A DNA stretch of 64,000 nt, taken from contig CM018695.1 of NCBI GenBank assembly GCA_009363875.1, positions 70,440,598-70,504,597 of the forward strand, written 5' to 3'. This DNA comes from Mikania micrantha (taxonomy: Eukaryota > Streptophyta > Magnoliopsida > Asterales > Asteraceae). A program made the translations under genes and the position numbers. Positions 34,934-46,365 of this stretch are shown here, piece by piece; the stretch's first letter is position 1, and every line of letters begins with the position of its first letter. Below the pieces are notes generated by a model. That model did not search any database. It was not told the origin of the DNA and was given only the letters and a program-made list of their open reading frames with translations.

Positions 34934-36400
34934 ATATATAGGGTATGGAATTTTTAATAACCCATCAAATATGTGATAACCCATTAACCATCATCCAATG
35001 ATTACTTGAAAAAGGTAAGTGTGTAGGATCGTGACACGTGTCAATTCTTTTGTCTTTAGTATGAAGGGCAATTTGGACATTTGTCATTTATGTAAAGTTT
35101 ACCCCCTTTTTTTTAAACATTCATAACTTTTTATACTATATTATTTTTTAAAAAAAATTGCACCATTATACTCGTCTCATTTTTGTCTTTAATTTCGTTA
35201 TAGTCTCGACTAGTTTTTTTTTTTTAATTTTTTTGATGTCATGTATTTACATCATTGTAACGAGCTTAACAATAGCAAATTAATTAGAAAATTTTTCTAA
35301 CAATGGTAAATTACAGTAATGTAACACAAAATGAAGTAATATAACACAAAATGAAGTAATGTAACACAAAATGAAGTAATTTACAATGACATAATTAACG
35401 GTGACGTAACACATTATTTACAATGATGTAATTTTCTCTTTAATTCCCGTTATAATGTTGACTAGTTTTTTAATTTTTTTTTCTCATTGCCCATTATTAA
35501 CATCGATATAACGAGCATAAATATAATACATTATTTTGAATTTTTTTCTAACAGTGATAAATTACAGTGATGTAATTAATATAACACATTATTCTATTTT
35601 TTCTCTAACAATGATAATTACAATGATAAATTACAGTGATGTAATATAACACATTATTTTGATTTTTTTCCTCTAACAATGATAATTATAGCGATGTAAT
35701 TTATCATTGTTCGAAAACAATTCAAACTAATTTGTTGTATTTAGGCTCGTTACAAATTAGGGATGAGCAAAAAGCCAAAAAAAACCGAACCGAAACCGAA
35801 TTAACCGAAAAAACCGAACCGGAACCAAATTAACCGAAAAAACCGAAACCAAATTTTACGTCAATGTAAATTACATCACGATTAATTACGTCAATGTAAA
35901 TTACATCACTGTAATTTATCATTTTTAAAAAAATTTCAAATAAATTTGTTATATTTAAGCTCGTTAAAATGATGTAAATATAGGGCATCTAAAAAAAGTA
36001 AAAAAAAAAAATTAGTCGAGACTATAACGGAATTAAAGAGAAAAATGAGACGAATATAATGGTGCAATTTTTTTTAAAAAATAATATATTATAAAAAAGT
36101 TATTAATGTTTAAAAAAGAGGAGGTAAACTTTATATTAAAAATTAGATTTATTAAAATATCTTAGGTGATGACACTTGCCACTACCATACAATGTTTTCA
36201 AACCCGGACCGGACCGGCCGGTCGGACCGGGATTCGGAGTAAAGAGCGGGCCGGTTCTAGGCTCAAAACCGTTTTGGGGTGACCCGGCCGGTCGGACCGG
36301 CGAACCAGTGGTCGGACCGGAAAACCGGTGGTCGGACCGGTGATTGAACCGGTTTTTTTATTTTTTTTTTAATTTTTTTTAATTTTTTTATTTTTTTTGA

Positions 36401-36437
<37 letters not shown>

Positions 36438-36713
36438 AAATGTTTAAAAAATCATCCGGTTCTCAAATCCGGTCCAACCGATCCGACCGGTCCGACCTTT
36501 GACCGGTAAGGAGACCGGTTCGATGTCCGGTTCTGAAAACATTGCTACCATATTAATTATAGCTTTTTAAGTGGTAACAAAATGTCTAAAATGCCCTTCC
36601 ATATTAATAAAATTATAATGCCACGTGTCGCAATCCTATGCACTTACTTTTGAAATTAACCATTGGATGATAGTTAATGGGTTATCACATATTTGATGGG
36701 TTATTTTTTTAAC
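34934..36713. mobile_element. Second large foldback element (array member 3), interrupted by an hAT-type MITE
   Basis: The left arm begins in (TA)n then GGGTATGG and contains AATAACCCATCAAATATGTG and CATCATCCAATG. The right arm carries their complements (CATTGGATGATAGTTAATGG near 36660, CACATATTTGATGGGTTATT near 36687). Interior arms repeat GATGTAATTTACATTG-type units and a degenerate AACCGAACCGAAACC tract (35785-35850). The MITE at 36190-36544 is nested in the right half. Confidence 0.75.
36190..36544. mobile_element. hAT-type MITE with GGACCGGCCGGTC repeats (8-bp TSD CTACCATA)
   Basis: The termini CAATGTTTTCA and TGAAAACATTG are exact inverted repeats flanked by CTACCATA at 36182-36189 and 36545-36552. 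The subterminal regions are made of GGTCGGACCGG palindromes around a poly(T)/(TA)n middle. No coding capacity. Confidence 0.92.
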
Positions 36714-37056
36714 CTTAATAAAATGAAAACCTTGTTTTAGTGAGAAACCATAAAAACTCATGTAAAACGAACGTATTTTTTTTGAAATTTTTTTACAGGT
36801 TTGTAACATTATTTGGCTCATTTTTATAAAAAAAATCAAAAAAGCGCCAAAGAAATATTTTAAAATTTTTTTTTTATAAGTTTATTTTACGTTGTAAAAC
36901 ATACGTAACACTGAGTCACATCTGACGTAAACGCTGTACGTTTTTACGTATGTTTTACAAATTTTATGTTTTTAGTTGTGTTACGTATGTTTTACACAGC
37001 GGTTTTCTGGGTTTTCACAATAAAAAGTGGTTTTCAAATTATCCCTACCCTATATA
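36714..37056. mobile_element. MITE-like copy related to 16616-16985 (array member 4)
   Basis: It shares more than 300 bp with the earlier copy. The right end (TCCCTACCCTATATATA) is complementary to the GGGGATTAA-type start of the family. It is followed directly by (TA)n and the next element. Confidence 0.7.
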
Positions 37057-37069
37057 TATATATATATAT

Positions 37070-37403
37070 ATAGGGTTCAAATGAAAATTTTTATTTTTGA
37101 GAAAACTTAGAAACCAATCACAATTATTATCAATTAATTTCGTTTTTCGTTTTACAGTTTGTTTTCTTATAAGGTTATATTTGTTAACAAAAAGAAAAAA
37201 TTAAAAAAAATATATTTAACTCATGATATTACATACATGTAACTCATTGATTACATATATGTAATTTTGTGATCTACATATTTTTATTAATTTTTTTTTG
37301 TTCTTAGCATTCTAAGCTAATAACAAAAAATCATGATTTTTTTTTAAATTGATTGGTTAGTAAGAGTTTTCTCTAAAGTAAGGAGTTTTCTTTTGAACCC
37401 ACA
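37070..37403. mobile_element. MITE with GGGTTCAAATGAAAA termini in (TA)n (array member 5)
   Basis: It starts TATAGGGTTCAAATGAAAA and ends TTTTGAACCCACATATATA, making an inverted pair within TA-rich tracts. The centre has ATGTAACTCAT/ATTACATATATGTAAT palindromes. No coding capacity. Confidence 0.72.
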
Positions 37404-37902
37404 TATATATAGGGTAAGGTTGAATTGTTAACCCATTTTAATTATGCTAATCTAAATAATTCTGATAATATTAACCCAAATCTTTGTTTTTTTATGGCTT
37501 TTATTATATGTTAAAAAACTCCGTCACGGTTTTAAATAGTATGGGACAACTTAAATTTTGGAGTATAAACATTAAATGATAACGAAAATGTATTGTGTAA
37601 TTATGTTAGTGAACATAAACAAATCAAAGTGCGTGTGGAACATGAAAAGATAACATAAGTTGGATCTCGTGAATTTAGTAGATGTCACAAGTGATATTTA
37701 ACATAGGAGGCTTCATGTTTGAGGGTAGTAATGTGTGAGTATGTGTGGAGCTTATATTAGTTATGAATCTTTTGTAACAAACGACATTTAGCTCAATGAA
37801 ATCTAGGTGTGTAATAGATGTTACATCGTTTGAAAATCAACGGTTCAAATCCTACATTTTTTCTAATGGCTTGAAACAATGTCACTCAAGATGGATTTCA
37901 AT
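37404..37902. other. Gene-free DNA
   Basis: Another TATATAGGGTAAGG start at about 37405-37424 may be one end of a sixth array member, but no partner end was found. TAGCTCAATGA near 37790 and GGTTCAAATCC at 37842-37852 resemble tRNA A and B boxes and may be a SINE head. No gene. Confidence 0.4.
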
Positions 37903-38070
37903 CATCTCCTCGAATTTGACGCTTTATGTCGTACGTCCGAACCCTTCCAAGAATGAACCTCACAACTAGGTAACCCATGACCTTGTCTTAGCAAATATCT
38001 CTCAGCTCGAATTCAAACCTAATATCTTCTATAAGAAAGTTAAGGAGGTAACTATTAAACTATAATCCTT
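37903..38070 (-). mobile_element. tRNA-derived SINE-like copy
   Basis: On the minus strand, a box-A-like TAGTTTAATAGTT is followed by a box-B-like GGTTTGAATTC (about 38006-38016). The body shares CTCGAATTTGACGCT and CCGAACCC/GAACCT motifs with 43684-43855, which shows a dispersed family. Confidence 0.55.
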
Positions 38071-38193
38071 TATTTAAATCCTATAATTAAGTGAAATTAT
38101 AGGTGCATGTCTAAAAAAAAGTTAGGAATCTTTTGTTGGTGAAAGAAAAGATGCTAAAGTACTCGTTAATTAATTAGTTTTCTATATAATTAA

Positions 38194-38583
38194 CTAGGTT
38201 AGTACCCCGTGTTTTACACGGATTAAGTAAATTAATAACGAATAACTATCAATGAAAATTTAAAAAATATAAGATGATTTTTAATATAAAATACGATTAC
38301 AATTTTGATTTAATATTTTAAGTATTAAAATAATAATATTATTTCTTTAAGTACTAAATTTTTTATAGTTTGTTTTTCTTTAAACATTGTGTTTCAAATA
38401 ATTGTTTTTGAAAATTTGGTAGTTTATAATATTTTTTTTTTTAAAAAGTGTGTTTTTACTAATATTATTATTATTTAATATTAAATGTATTTAATAGGAG
38501 AGAGAAGCGGGAAAATAAAGGTTGAGATGCTTCATAAACTTGCCATGTGGCACCAAAAACCTTTATTTATTAGTATAGGTAGA
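38194..38583 (-). mobile_element. Short non-autonomous Helitron-like element
   Basis: On the minus strand it starts TCTACCTATACTAATAAA and ends with the hairpin CCGTGTAAAACACGG, then GGTACTAAC and CTAG. The flanks fit insertion between A and T. 390 bp, no frame. Confidence 0.75.
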
Positions 38584-38908
38584 TAGGTAGATGAGACTTG
38601 AAGACCAATATTATAATTTTTGGGAGATGGAGGAAAAAGAAAGTTTAATTATCGATTCCGATTGGGTGCATTTAAGTTGACTTTTGTGAAAGTCAAACGA
38701 AAATTGTCGTATAATGTAAACATTTGAGATGAAAAGTGAGAAATTTAAACCGGAGTGAAAATATCTAAATTTAAAAGACTGTTTGCTTCTTCAGTTCTTC
38801 CCCTTCAACCTTTTATTCCTTTTTCAATTTTTTAATTTTTTCGTCTCATTTTTAATCTAATTTTACATTTATTAATATGTGAAGTTGTCTATTCTTTTTA
38901 TTCAAGTA
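38584..38908. other. Gene-free DNA between two Helitron-like elements
   Basis: Nothing assignable was seen. Confidence 0.5.
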
Positions 38909-39329
38909 CTAGGTTATCACTCCATGTATTATACGGGCTGGATGATAAAAATATAATAAAGAGTCATTAATGAAAATTTAGGTAATATAAGATTTTTTTA
39001 ATATAAAACATGGCTAAAATTTTGTATAATTTAATAATTTAAGTAATAAAATAATTATATTATTTCTTTATCCGATAACTATTTTCAAAGATTGTTTCTT
39101 AATTTTTTTTAAAATACTATGGATATTTAAAATGCGTTTTTTTATTATTAATATATTTTTAGTGTATTATATGTTTTTTTATTTTAAAAATGTAAAAAGT
39201 ATTATATATTTAATATTATTAATTAATATGAGGTTATTTAATAGGAGAGAGAGATGAGAAATCAAAGATAATGTGCTCTAGAATCACGTCATGTGTATCT
39301 AAAAACCTTGATTTATTAGAATAGATAGA
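38909..39329 (-). mobile_element. Second short Helitron-like element of the same family
   Basis: On the minus strand it starts TCTATCTATTCTAATAAATC and ends in a degraded hairpin (CCCGTATAATACATGGAG), then TGATAAC and CTAG. The interior resembles 38194-38583, including GAGAGAGA and ATTATTTCTTTA motifs. Confidence 0.68.
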
Positions 39330-39744
39330 TTGTAGAGTGAATCAAAATTAAATTTTATGTAGGCCAACATGCGAGAGAGTGAAATATAGTAAGAAATGAT
39401 GTATACCTTATAGTCTTGCTCGTAGGTTGTGTGGTGAACACCATGAATGACCTCATATGAAAGGCGGGGTGAACCGTGAACCGTCACCCCCTCCATCATA
39501 CTTAAAACATCCATACATTTATTTTGAACGACTAATTTGGATTAGTAACTGAACACTGAGTATCATCATGTTACAAGCGGTACCACCAAATAAGATCTAT
39601 CATCAAGTCATAAGTTCATAAGATAAACTTAATACTTTGAGAAAATTTTTCATGGGATTCATACCCAAATCTTATGGTTTTTGAGCTTTATTCCACCACC
39701 AATAATATCTATCACCAAGTCATAAGTTCATAAATGAACTGTTC
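39330..39744. other. Gene-free DNA
   Basis: No supported gene. The phrase ATCACCAAGTCATAAGTTCATAA occurs in similar form near 39600 and 39710, a short local duplication. Confidence 0.45.
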
Positions 39745-40185
39745 GGCGGGAAATTCGTTTATGTTCGTTTATTTAATAAATGAACGAACACGAACATAAA
39801 TTTTGTGTTCGTTTAATTAAATAAACGAACATGAACACACCTAGTGTTCGTTTATTTATGTTTATGAACTGTTCGGTTATGTTCGTTTATTTGTGTTCGT
39901 TAACTATGTAATGTTAGCTTATGTTCGGTTAACTGTCTAATTTACGAATGATATATATTTACATTTAAAAGACTTGTCGTTTGTGTTCGTCTATGTTTAT
40001 TCAATAGTGTTCATGTTTGTTTATGATTGTTCGATAACGTTAAAAAAATGTTCATTTATGTTTGTTAGTTTTTTTTAGTTCGTTTGTGTTCATTTATGTT
40101 AACGAACAGTTCTTTTAATTTGTTAATGAATGAACACAAAAATCATGTTCGTGTTCGTTTGGTTCGTTTACAAGCCTAGCTGTAA
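39745..40185. mobile_element. hAT-type repeat of the GTTCGTTTA family, left end unclear
   Basis: It is filled with TGTTCGTTTA repeats in both orientations and ends GGTTCGTTTACAAGCCTAG, related to the termini at 42065-42609. No coding capacity. Confidence 0.55.
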
Positions 40186-40485
40186 TGCCTTTGGCTAATC
40201 CATCTATCAATAAAACTAATTATGAATTAACTGGTTACACGTTAAATTGTTTTACCTTTGAATGATGACTCTTTAAAAAATATCTAGTTGTAAATTAAAC
40301 AAATAATTGGTTTTGATGTAACATAATGTAATGCTTAAATAATAAATGCATACAAACTCATATATAATTATTAAAGCCTCATAATGGATGCAAACTCCAA
40401 ACTCAAATAATATTTCATGAACAGTTGATGCATACATATATTATTATTAAAATCTTTCATACATAAACAAAACAATAAACTTAGG

Positions 40486-41295
40486 GGCTGTTTGTTTTTT
40501 AAGAAAACGTCTGCGAAGGTCTGCGAGACCTCTTTTGTCTGCACCCTGCAGACCAAGAAAAGATGTAGGGTGTTTGTTTTCTCGCAGACGTTTCATTAAA
40601 AAACGTCTGCGAGACCTCTTCTTGGAGAAGACATGAACCATCATCTTCTAGCCTCTTCAAACCCTTTTTCTCTTCTTCTCATCCCATCGGCGACAGATCT
40701 CCACCACCGCCGCCCTCCTCCACCGATCTCCGCCGCCGCCCTCCTCCACCGTCGCGGTCTCCTCCTCCATCGCCCTAGTCGCGAGCCCTAGTCGCGAGCC
40801 CTAGTCGTGAGCCCTAGTCGCGAACCCTGGTTCGATCGGAGGAAAGGGGAGACGATCGAAACCCTAGGTCGTTCGATCTCCACCGTCGCGGTTCCACCGC
40901 CCTAGTCGCGAGCCCTAGTCTCGAACCCTGGTTCGATCGGAGGAAAGGGGAGACGATCAAAACACTAGTCGCGGTTGAAACCCTAGTCGCGGTCTCCTCC
41001 TCCTCCTCTGCCTCTGGTTCCTTCGATCGACGGCAGTGGTGGACGGTGGTGGCTCAACAGTAGGTGGAGGAGGACGATCGGAGATGAAGACAGTGGTGGA
41101 CGGTGGTGGCTTGGTCGACGGTGGGGTTGGGGAAGCCTGAAGAGGTTTTCTTTGTTTGAAGAGGTTTTTGAAAAACAAACACCCTCAAAACCTCTTCTTG
41201 CAGAGGTTTGGTCCACCTCTTCTGCAAAAGAGGTTTGCAGACGTGGTCCGCAGACCGCAGACGTTTTACCTCTTCAAAAACAAACACCACCTTAC
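40486..41295. mobile_element. Non-autonomous hAT-like element with GTCTGCG subterminal repeats and a CCCTAGTCGCGAG minisatellite
   Basis: The ends GGGGCTGTTTGTTTTT and AAAAACAAACACCACCTTAC are imperfect inverted repeats. CGTCTGCGAGACCTC-like units lie next to both. The GC-rich centre has CACCGCCGCCCTCCTCC repeats and CCCTAGTCGCGAG in tandem (about 40778-40825 and again near 40905). Short frames here are low-complexity and not credible genes. No clear TSD was found. Confidence 0.62.
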
Positions 41296-41779
41296 CAAAT
41301 ATAGAAAGCAAGAGTTTTATAAAATTATTGTTACCATTCGAAAATATTGTGACGTAAAAGTAAAAATAAATGGCCATACGTTTACACTCCAAATCTTTGA
41401 AGGAAAAAACATAAAATAAATAAACCATGCTTTGAAACCAGAACCGATTATCAATCCTACTGAACCGTAGGGAACAATCAATTATAGTTTTCTCAAATAA
41501 ATCATATTCGAAACCGGAACCGAATCAAAATTACCTGACCTGTTTCGTCTCAACTTGGGCAAAAATCAGATCATAAATGACCAAAAGACAGTAACATTCC
41601 ATCAAAACTCAATCAAAAACATAAAACCAGTGTCCCGTGGATGGCGTACTGATATATCTCCTATTCGTTCTGGATCCAGCTGAAAAAGCCCTTTGCTTAG
41701 GAATCAGTTTAAATAATGCCTAATTTTTGAATTTTGTTTTTGACCAAAACCAAAACTAGAACTAATTTACACCCATAAA
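41296..41779. other. Gene-free DNA
   Basis: No supported gene; it contains scattered GAAACCGGAACCGAA-like repeats. Confidence 0.4.
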
Positions 41780-42056
41780 CTAGAGGCGGACAAAAAAAAA
41801 CCAGAACCAGTGGGTACAGGTGGTTCCATATTTTCAGAGAAACCGGAACCGAAAAAGCGAAACTGGTTTCATCTTTACCCAACAAAACCCGAAGCGGAAA
41901 CCGACAAAACCCGAGCCGGCCAAAATCCAGTTTATACCGGTCAAAAACCAGAACCAGAACCAAAACCAAAACATGTTATTGCTTAGAAACCAAAATCATT
42001 TGAAACCAGAACTGGTCTGAAGCCAGAACCGATTAAAAAATCCGGTTAAACAGCCA
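41780..42056. repeat. ACCAGAACCAG/CCGGAACC-rich repeat, probable MITE
   Basis: It begins CTAGAGGCGGACAAAAAAAA, a start typical of plant hAT-type MITEs, and ends near AAACAGCCACCCC. The interior repeats AAAACCAGAACC. Related to 18655-18850. Confidence 0.45.
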
Positions 42057-42064
42057 CCCCATGT

Positions 42065-42609
42065 AGGGCTGTAAACGAACCGAACGAACACGAACGAGCC
42101 CTTGTTCGTTCGTTTAACTTTTAACTTGTTTACGAACGGTTCACGAACGGTTGCCAACGAAAATTCTTGTTCGTGTTCGTTCATTAAGGATTTAGTTTGT
42201 TCACGAACGCTAACAAACACATATTATTTAAACAATAAAAATGAACATTTTAATCTCAAGCAATAGAGATAATCATTTATAAATATATAAATTAAGATAT
42301 GATAGTATTAAATTAAAAATAACTTTAAGTATTATGGTATTATACTAAAAATTAAAAATAAACAACACATTTAATGAATAAATACAAATGAACTTAACCG
42401 AACATAAACGAACGTAAACGAACATGTTACCGAACGTTCACGAACACAAATGAACTGACACGACCTCTGTTCATGTTCGTTCATTTAACTAAACAAACGG
42501 AATTTCATGTTCGTGTTCGTTCGTTTATTAAACGAACGAACATAAACGAACTTTTCGCCGAACGGTTCACAAACGGTTCGTTGAACGTTCGGTTTATTTA
42601 CGGCCCTAA
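42065..42609. mobile_element. hAT-type MITE 260 bp upstream of the TRM-like start codon (TSD CCCCATGT)
   Basis: The termini AGGGCTGTAAACGAACCGAA and CGTTCGGTTTATTTACGGCC (then CTAA) are inverted repeats flanked by CCCCATGT at 42057-42064 and 42610-42617. Subterminal GAACGAAC repeats surround an AT-rich centre. Confidence 0.85.
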
Positions 42610-42617
42610 CCCCATGT

Positions 42618-42871
42618 ATAATGTACCCAAAATAAATATAGGAGACAAGAAACATTAATAAAGTAAATTTTCACCCAACCATTCGCGGCGGTATGTCCCA
42701 ATTAGTCCTTGCAAATTTAAAACCCCCCCCTCCCATTCTCACCATTCCCGATCTTCCCCATTTTCTTGTTCAAATCTCTCACAATCAATTCTCAATCTTT
42801 CAATTTCAATTTCTATTCTCATGATTATTGCATCTCACCAACCATAAATTCCCTGTAAAGATTTTCCAATC
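42618..42871 (+). promoter_or_regulatory. Probable core promoter and CT-rich 5' leader of the TRM-like gene
   Basis: A TATA-like AATAAATATAGG lies at about 42632-42643. From about 42720 the sequence becomes C/T-rich (CCCCCCCCTCCC, then repeated TCTCAAT and TTTCAAT), typical of plant 5' untranslated leaders, up to the ATG at 42872. The transcription start was not determined. Confidence 0.45.
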
Positions 42872-45800
42872 ATGGGTCATAAGCATTTACACGAGTTACT
42901 GCAAGAAGATCAAGAACCGTTTCACCTCAAAAAATTCATCGCCGACCGCCGTTCACAGCTCCGATCAACCACCACTGGCTCCGGAAAATCAGCCATTGTT
43001 GTTCGAAAACGAAAGCCCACCATCAATTCCACCTTCTGCGTCAAGCACGTCTGTCTTTTCTCGTCGCAGAACTCGCCAGAGTTTAGAAAATCACCGTTTC
43101 TTGATTTTCCGGCGAAGGATTCGAAAAGCCCGTGTAATAATGCCGCCGTGTTTCTTCATATTCCGTCTAGGACCGCCGGCATGCTGCATGATGCCGCCAC
43201 GAGGGTGCAGAAACCTAAACCAGGATCCAAGCAATTCAAGTTCGGGTTACTCGGATCGTTTCTCCGGCGGTTGAAGGATCGGAGCACCGGATCAAAAAGC
43301 CGTGAAATTGAACCGGATAACGGAACATCATCTTCTCCGGTGACTGGAAAATTCCAGAAAAAGCCGGAGAAGTCGTCGGTGATGGAAACTTCATGTAGTT
43401 CAAGAGCAGTTGATGAAATTGAAGAAATCAATTGTTTATGTTCAAATTCGTCAAGCCCGTTTCATTTCTCGCTTCTAACAAGTCCGTCACCTACTCGCCG
43501 GAAACCGTTTTGTTCATCGCCGGCGGCATTCCAACAGGTTTTGTCTCCATCCTGATTGTATTATATAATTTCTACTTAATTAATATGTAATATTTAAAAG
43601 TTTCGTTTCTTGTCATACTACTCACAAAATAACTCGTGACTCGAAAGACTCGCCTAAAAACTTTTTTAACACTATATTTCAATTTTTCTCTCGAATTTGA
43701 CGCTCTAGGCCTCCGTCCAAACCCATCCCAGAGGAACCTTACAACCGGAAAAACCCCTTAACTTTGTCTCATCAAGTATATGCTCGGCCCGGATTCAAAC
43801 CAAGACGTTTCATGGAGAAGTAAATTAACTCAAACTTTTATAGCGCAAGCAAAAAACTTTAAATCTTTTAATATTAATGCCATTGTTATTTGATCCGATT
43901 CATATAAAAAATTTTCATTTCTTTCAAGAGTTTGGACCATGTCAAACTTAACTGAACTATTATCCGAATGGATTTAAATATAACATAAACGAACTTGAGC
44001 TCAAGTTTTCAACCTGTTTTTCTTTTTAAATTTAGTTGTGTCAACTTGGACCAGTTTATAATTCTCTTGACTTCTAAGCTTGTCAAGACTTGGCTTGACT
44101 CATTAACAATCCAAGATCGTACTGATCGAGTTAGCCCATGTAGTCGATTACACATTGCTTTTTGCCTTTTGGACTAAAAAACCCCATAGTTATACAACTG
44201 TTTTAATATTTAAGATTCTAACAAAAAACAATTTGATGCTATTTTGTAAAAGTTTTCATCATTTGATTGTTGGATTTTAAATATATTATAATTAGGCCCA
44301 TGAACATCTTTTATAAAGGTAATAAAAATTAAATATCACACTTAATGACAAAACCAAATTTGTCTTATTTACATTTTGGATTCTTGGTATTAAATACCAA
44401 ACAATCCAATAACCACACATGTAACATGTCAGCATGGCCATATGGGTGTCCATCTAGGAACAAACTAAGAAAAAAAGTCAAAAGTCAACCTTCGAACATC
44501 CTGATTAACAAAACTATTAAACTTTATAGAACAAAATGCTAAAAACATATATTGATAATTTTCATATTTTGTGTCAAAGTATTAATATTTGATAACGTTA
44601 TAGGACAAAGAAAGCCACCAAACCGAAGAAATGAAAAGACAAGATAACGATGAGAAAGAACAATGCAGCCCGGTTTCGGTACTTGATCCTTTGTTTGACG
44701 ACGACGAGGAAGAACCTGACGACGAGGGTGCTGAAGATGATGGTTATGATATCGAATGCAGTTATGCGAATGTACAAAGTAAGTGACAATTATATTATAC
44801 ATCTTTTCTTGCTTGAAAATAACTAATTTGATATGTTTGCGTTAGAAACTAAAATAGCAATGGTGAAAACGTGACTTTTTGTCATTCTAGTAAAGTTCTT
44901 CACAGAAAAATAAATAAAAAAACAAATAAAAGCATGCTAGAACATATGAGTTGAAGTATCTACAGAAGCAGTCTTTTTATTCTATTGATATATAGTTTGT
45001 CTTTATCCCAACTCTAAACCCTAGTGATTAATGAAACTTTTACAGTACACGTCTGAATACGTTGTGGTTTAAAAGTATTTGTGTATCCATCGTTACATCT
45101 TACCTAAATCTGAATCGGTTATGGGGTCATTTTCAACTTTGTTACTTTCCTCATTTGTTTATGTTTTGTGCTTGTTGTCGTGCATTGTGTGATTGCCCAA
45201 AGATTTTGTTTTAGTATAGTGACTTGTATTTCATGCATTAAAATTTGTACATTACATGCATATTCGAAAAAAGAAATCTAAACATATATACAAATGAATT
45301 GACCTTTTTAGCCTCTTGCGGCTGTTGGACTTGTGTCGGCCATTTTAGTTATTAAAAAATTTAATCGAAGCCCAAATCAGGGTCCATAATTGATTTGTAT
45401 TTTGTAACGTGGAAACAAAAAATATTTATGGGACCCATTTAATTACTACACTATGATTATTTATAAGAAATGTTTCGTTTGTTTGTGATGAATTATTGTT
45501 TATGTTTTGTCCTAAAACTATTCATGTGTCAAATTTGTAGGGGCAAAACATAAACTATTGCAAAAGCTTAAACGATTCGAGCGGCTTGCAGGGTTAGATC
45601 CGATCGACCTTGAAAACCGCATGTTAGAACAGTGTTCTAGTGACGATGAAGACGTTTTAGCGAGCGGTGAAGAGGTGAGTACCGAAGAGTGTTTTAGGGA
45701 GATAGTGAACCATCTAGGTGTTGGGAAAATTCCATGGTACATGAAAAATCTTGTATTTGACCTCATTGAAGAAGAGAAGAGTGAAGAGCTTCACAAGATC

Positions 45801-45998
45801 GTGCAAAGGGTATGCAAGCGATTGTATTCGTGGAAAGTGGTTGAATTGAACACAATCGATATGATCGTAGAAACCGATTTTAAAAGTGAAGGGTGGAGGT
45901 GGTGTGATAAAGAATCGATTAGAGATGTGGGGATAGATATAGAGATGGCGATTTTTGGGCTTTTGATGGAGGAGTTGTCTCAAGAACTTGTTTTCTAA
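42872..45998 (+). CDS. TRM-like (TON1-recruiting-motif) protein with DUF4378, three exons
   Basis: Exons 42872-43537, 44604-44778 and 45541-45998 join in frame (phases 0 and 1) through GT-AG introns of 1066 and 762 bp, giving 432 residues. Residues 4-30 (HKHLHELL, EDQEPF, IADRRSQL) match the start of a small plant TRM subgroup. Residues 124-138 form a basic helix (LLGSFLRRLKDR). SPFHFSLLTSPSPTRR follows at 195-210. Exon 2 has the EQCSPVSVLDPLFDDDEE motif, a conserved TRM signature, followed by an acidic run. Exon 3 carries RFERLAGLDP and a C-terminal DUF4378-like domain with the IDMIVETDF and AIFGLLMEEL blocks. Family role: TRM proteins bind TON1 and associate with cortical microtubules, affecting cell-division plane and organ shape. 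Shorter than most TRMs but normal for this subgroup. Splice sites are inferred from sequence only. Confidence 0.88.
43684..43855 (-). mobile_element. SINE-like copy in intron 1 of the TRM-like gene
   Basis: It shares CTCGAATTTGACGCT, the CC(A/G)AACCC block and the tRNA-like GGTTTGAATCC B box (minus strand, about 43792-43802) with the copy at 37903-38070. It lies antisense in the intron. Confidence 0.6.
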
Positions 45999-46011
45999 TT
46001 AAATTGTATGA

Positions 46012-46017
46012 AATAAA
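46012..46017 (+). terminator. AATAAA polyadenylation signal of the TRM-like gene
   Basis: AATAAA occurs 14 bp after the stop codon. Plant signals are loose and no cleavage site can be read from sequence. Confidence 0.5.
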
Positions 46018-46115
46018 TCTTATGACTTAGATATGACAATATAATTTTCGTATTTTAGTAGTATTATTAGTTATTAGTAGTATTGTAGTATCAATATATA
46101 TATATAGACACACAC

Positions 46116-46348
46116 GGATTGTATTATGTGAAACCCGATCTTAAAGAGAATATCATTAAATCCTATCTGGGCCTTTGATTTGTAGTCTTAAAAATAAATA
46201 TGTGGTACATAAACCAAAGTTGTTTATTCAAACCCAATTTTTATTCAGGTTTAATGTAGACAATCTACTTATTTTCAAGATTCCAAATCAATACTTTAGG
46301 TAGAGTTTAAGGTTCTCTTTAATATCGAGTTTTCACATGATACAATCC
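46116..46348. mobile_element. Foldback MITE 3' of the TRM-like gene, first copy
   Basis: The left arm GGATTGTATTATGTGAAAC returns as TTTTCACATGATACAATCC. CCGATCTTAAAGAGA pairs with TCTCTTTAATATCG, and TTTGATTTG with CAAATCAA. The element is nearly all stem, with no coding capacity. Confidence 0.75.
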
Positions 46349-46365
46349 ATATATATATCTTTATA

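Noticed and set aside
40957..41216. Pro-rich frames in the hAT-like element
   Set aside because: They are translations of CCT/CCA/CCG microsatellite sequence in several frames with no conserved domain.
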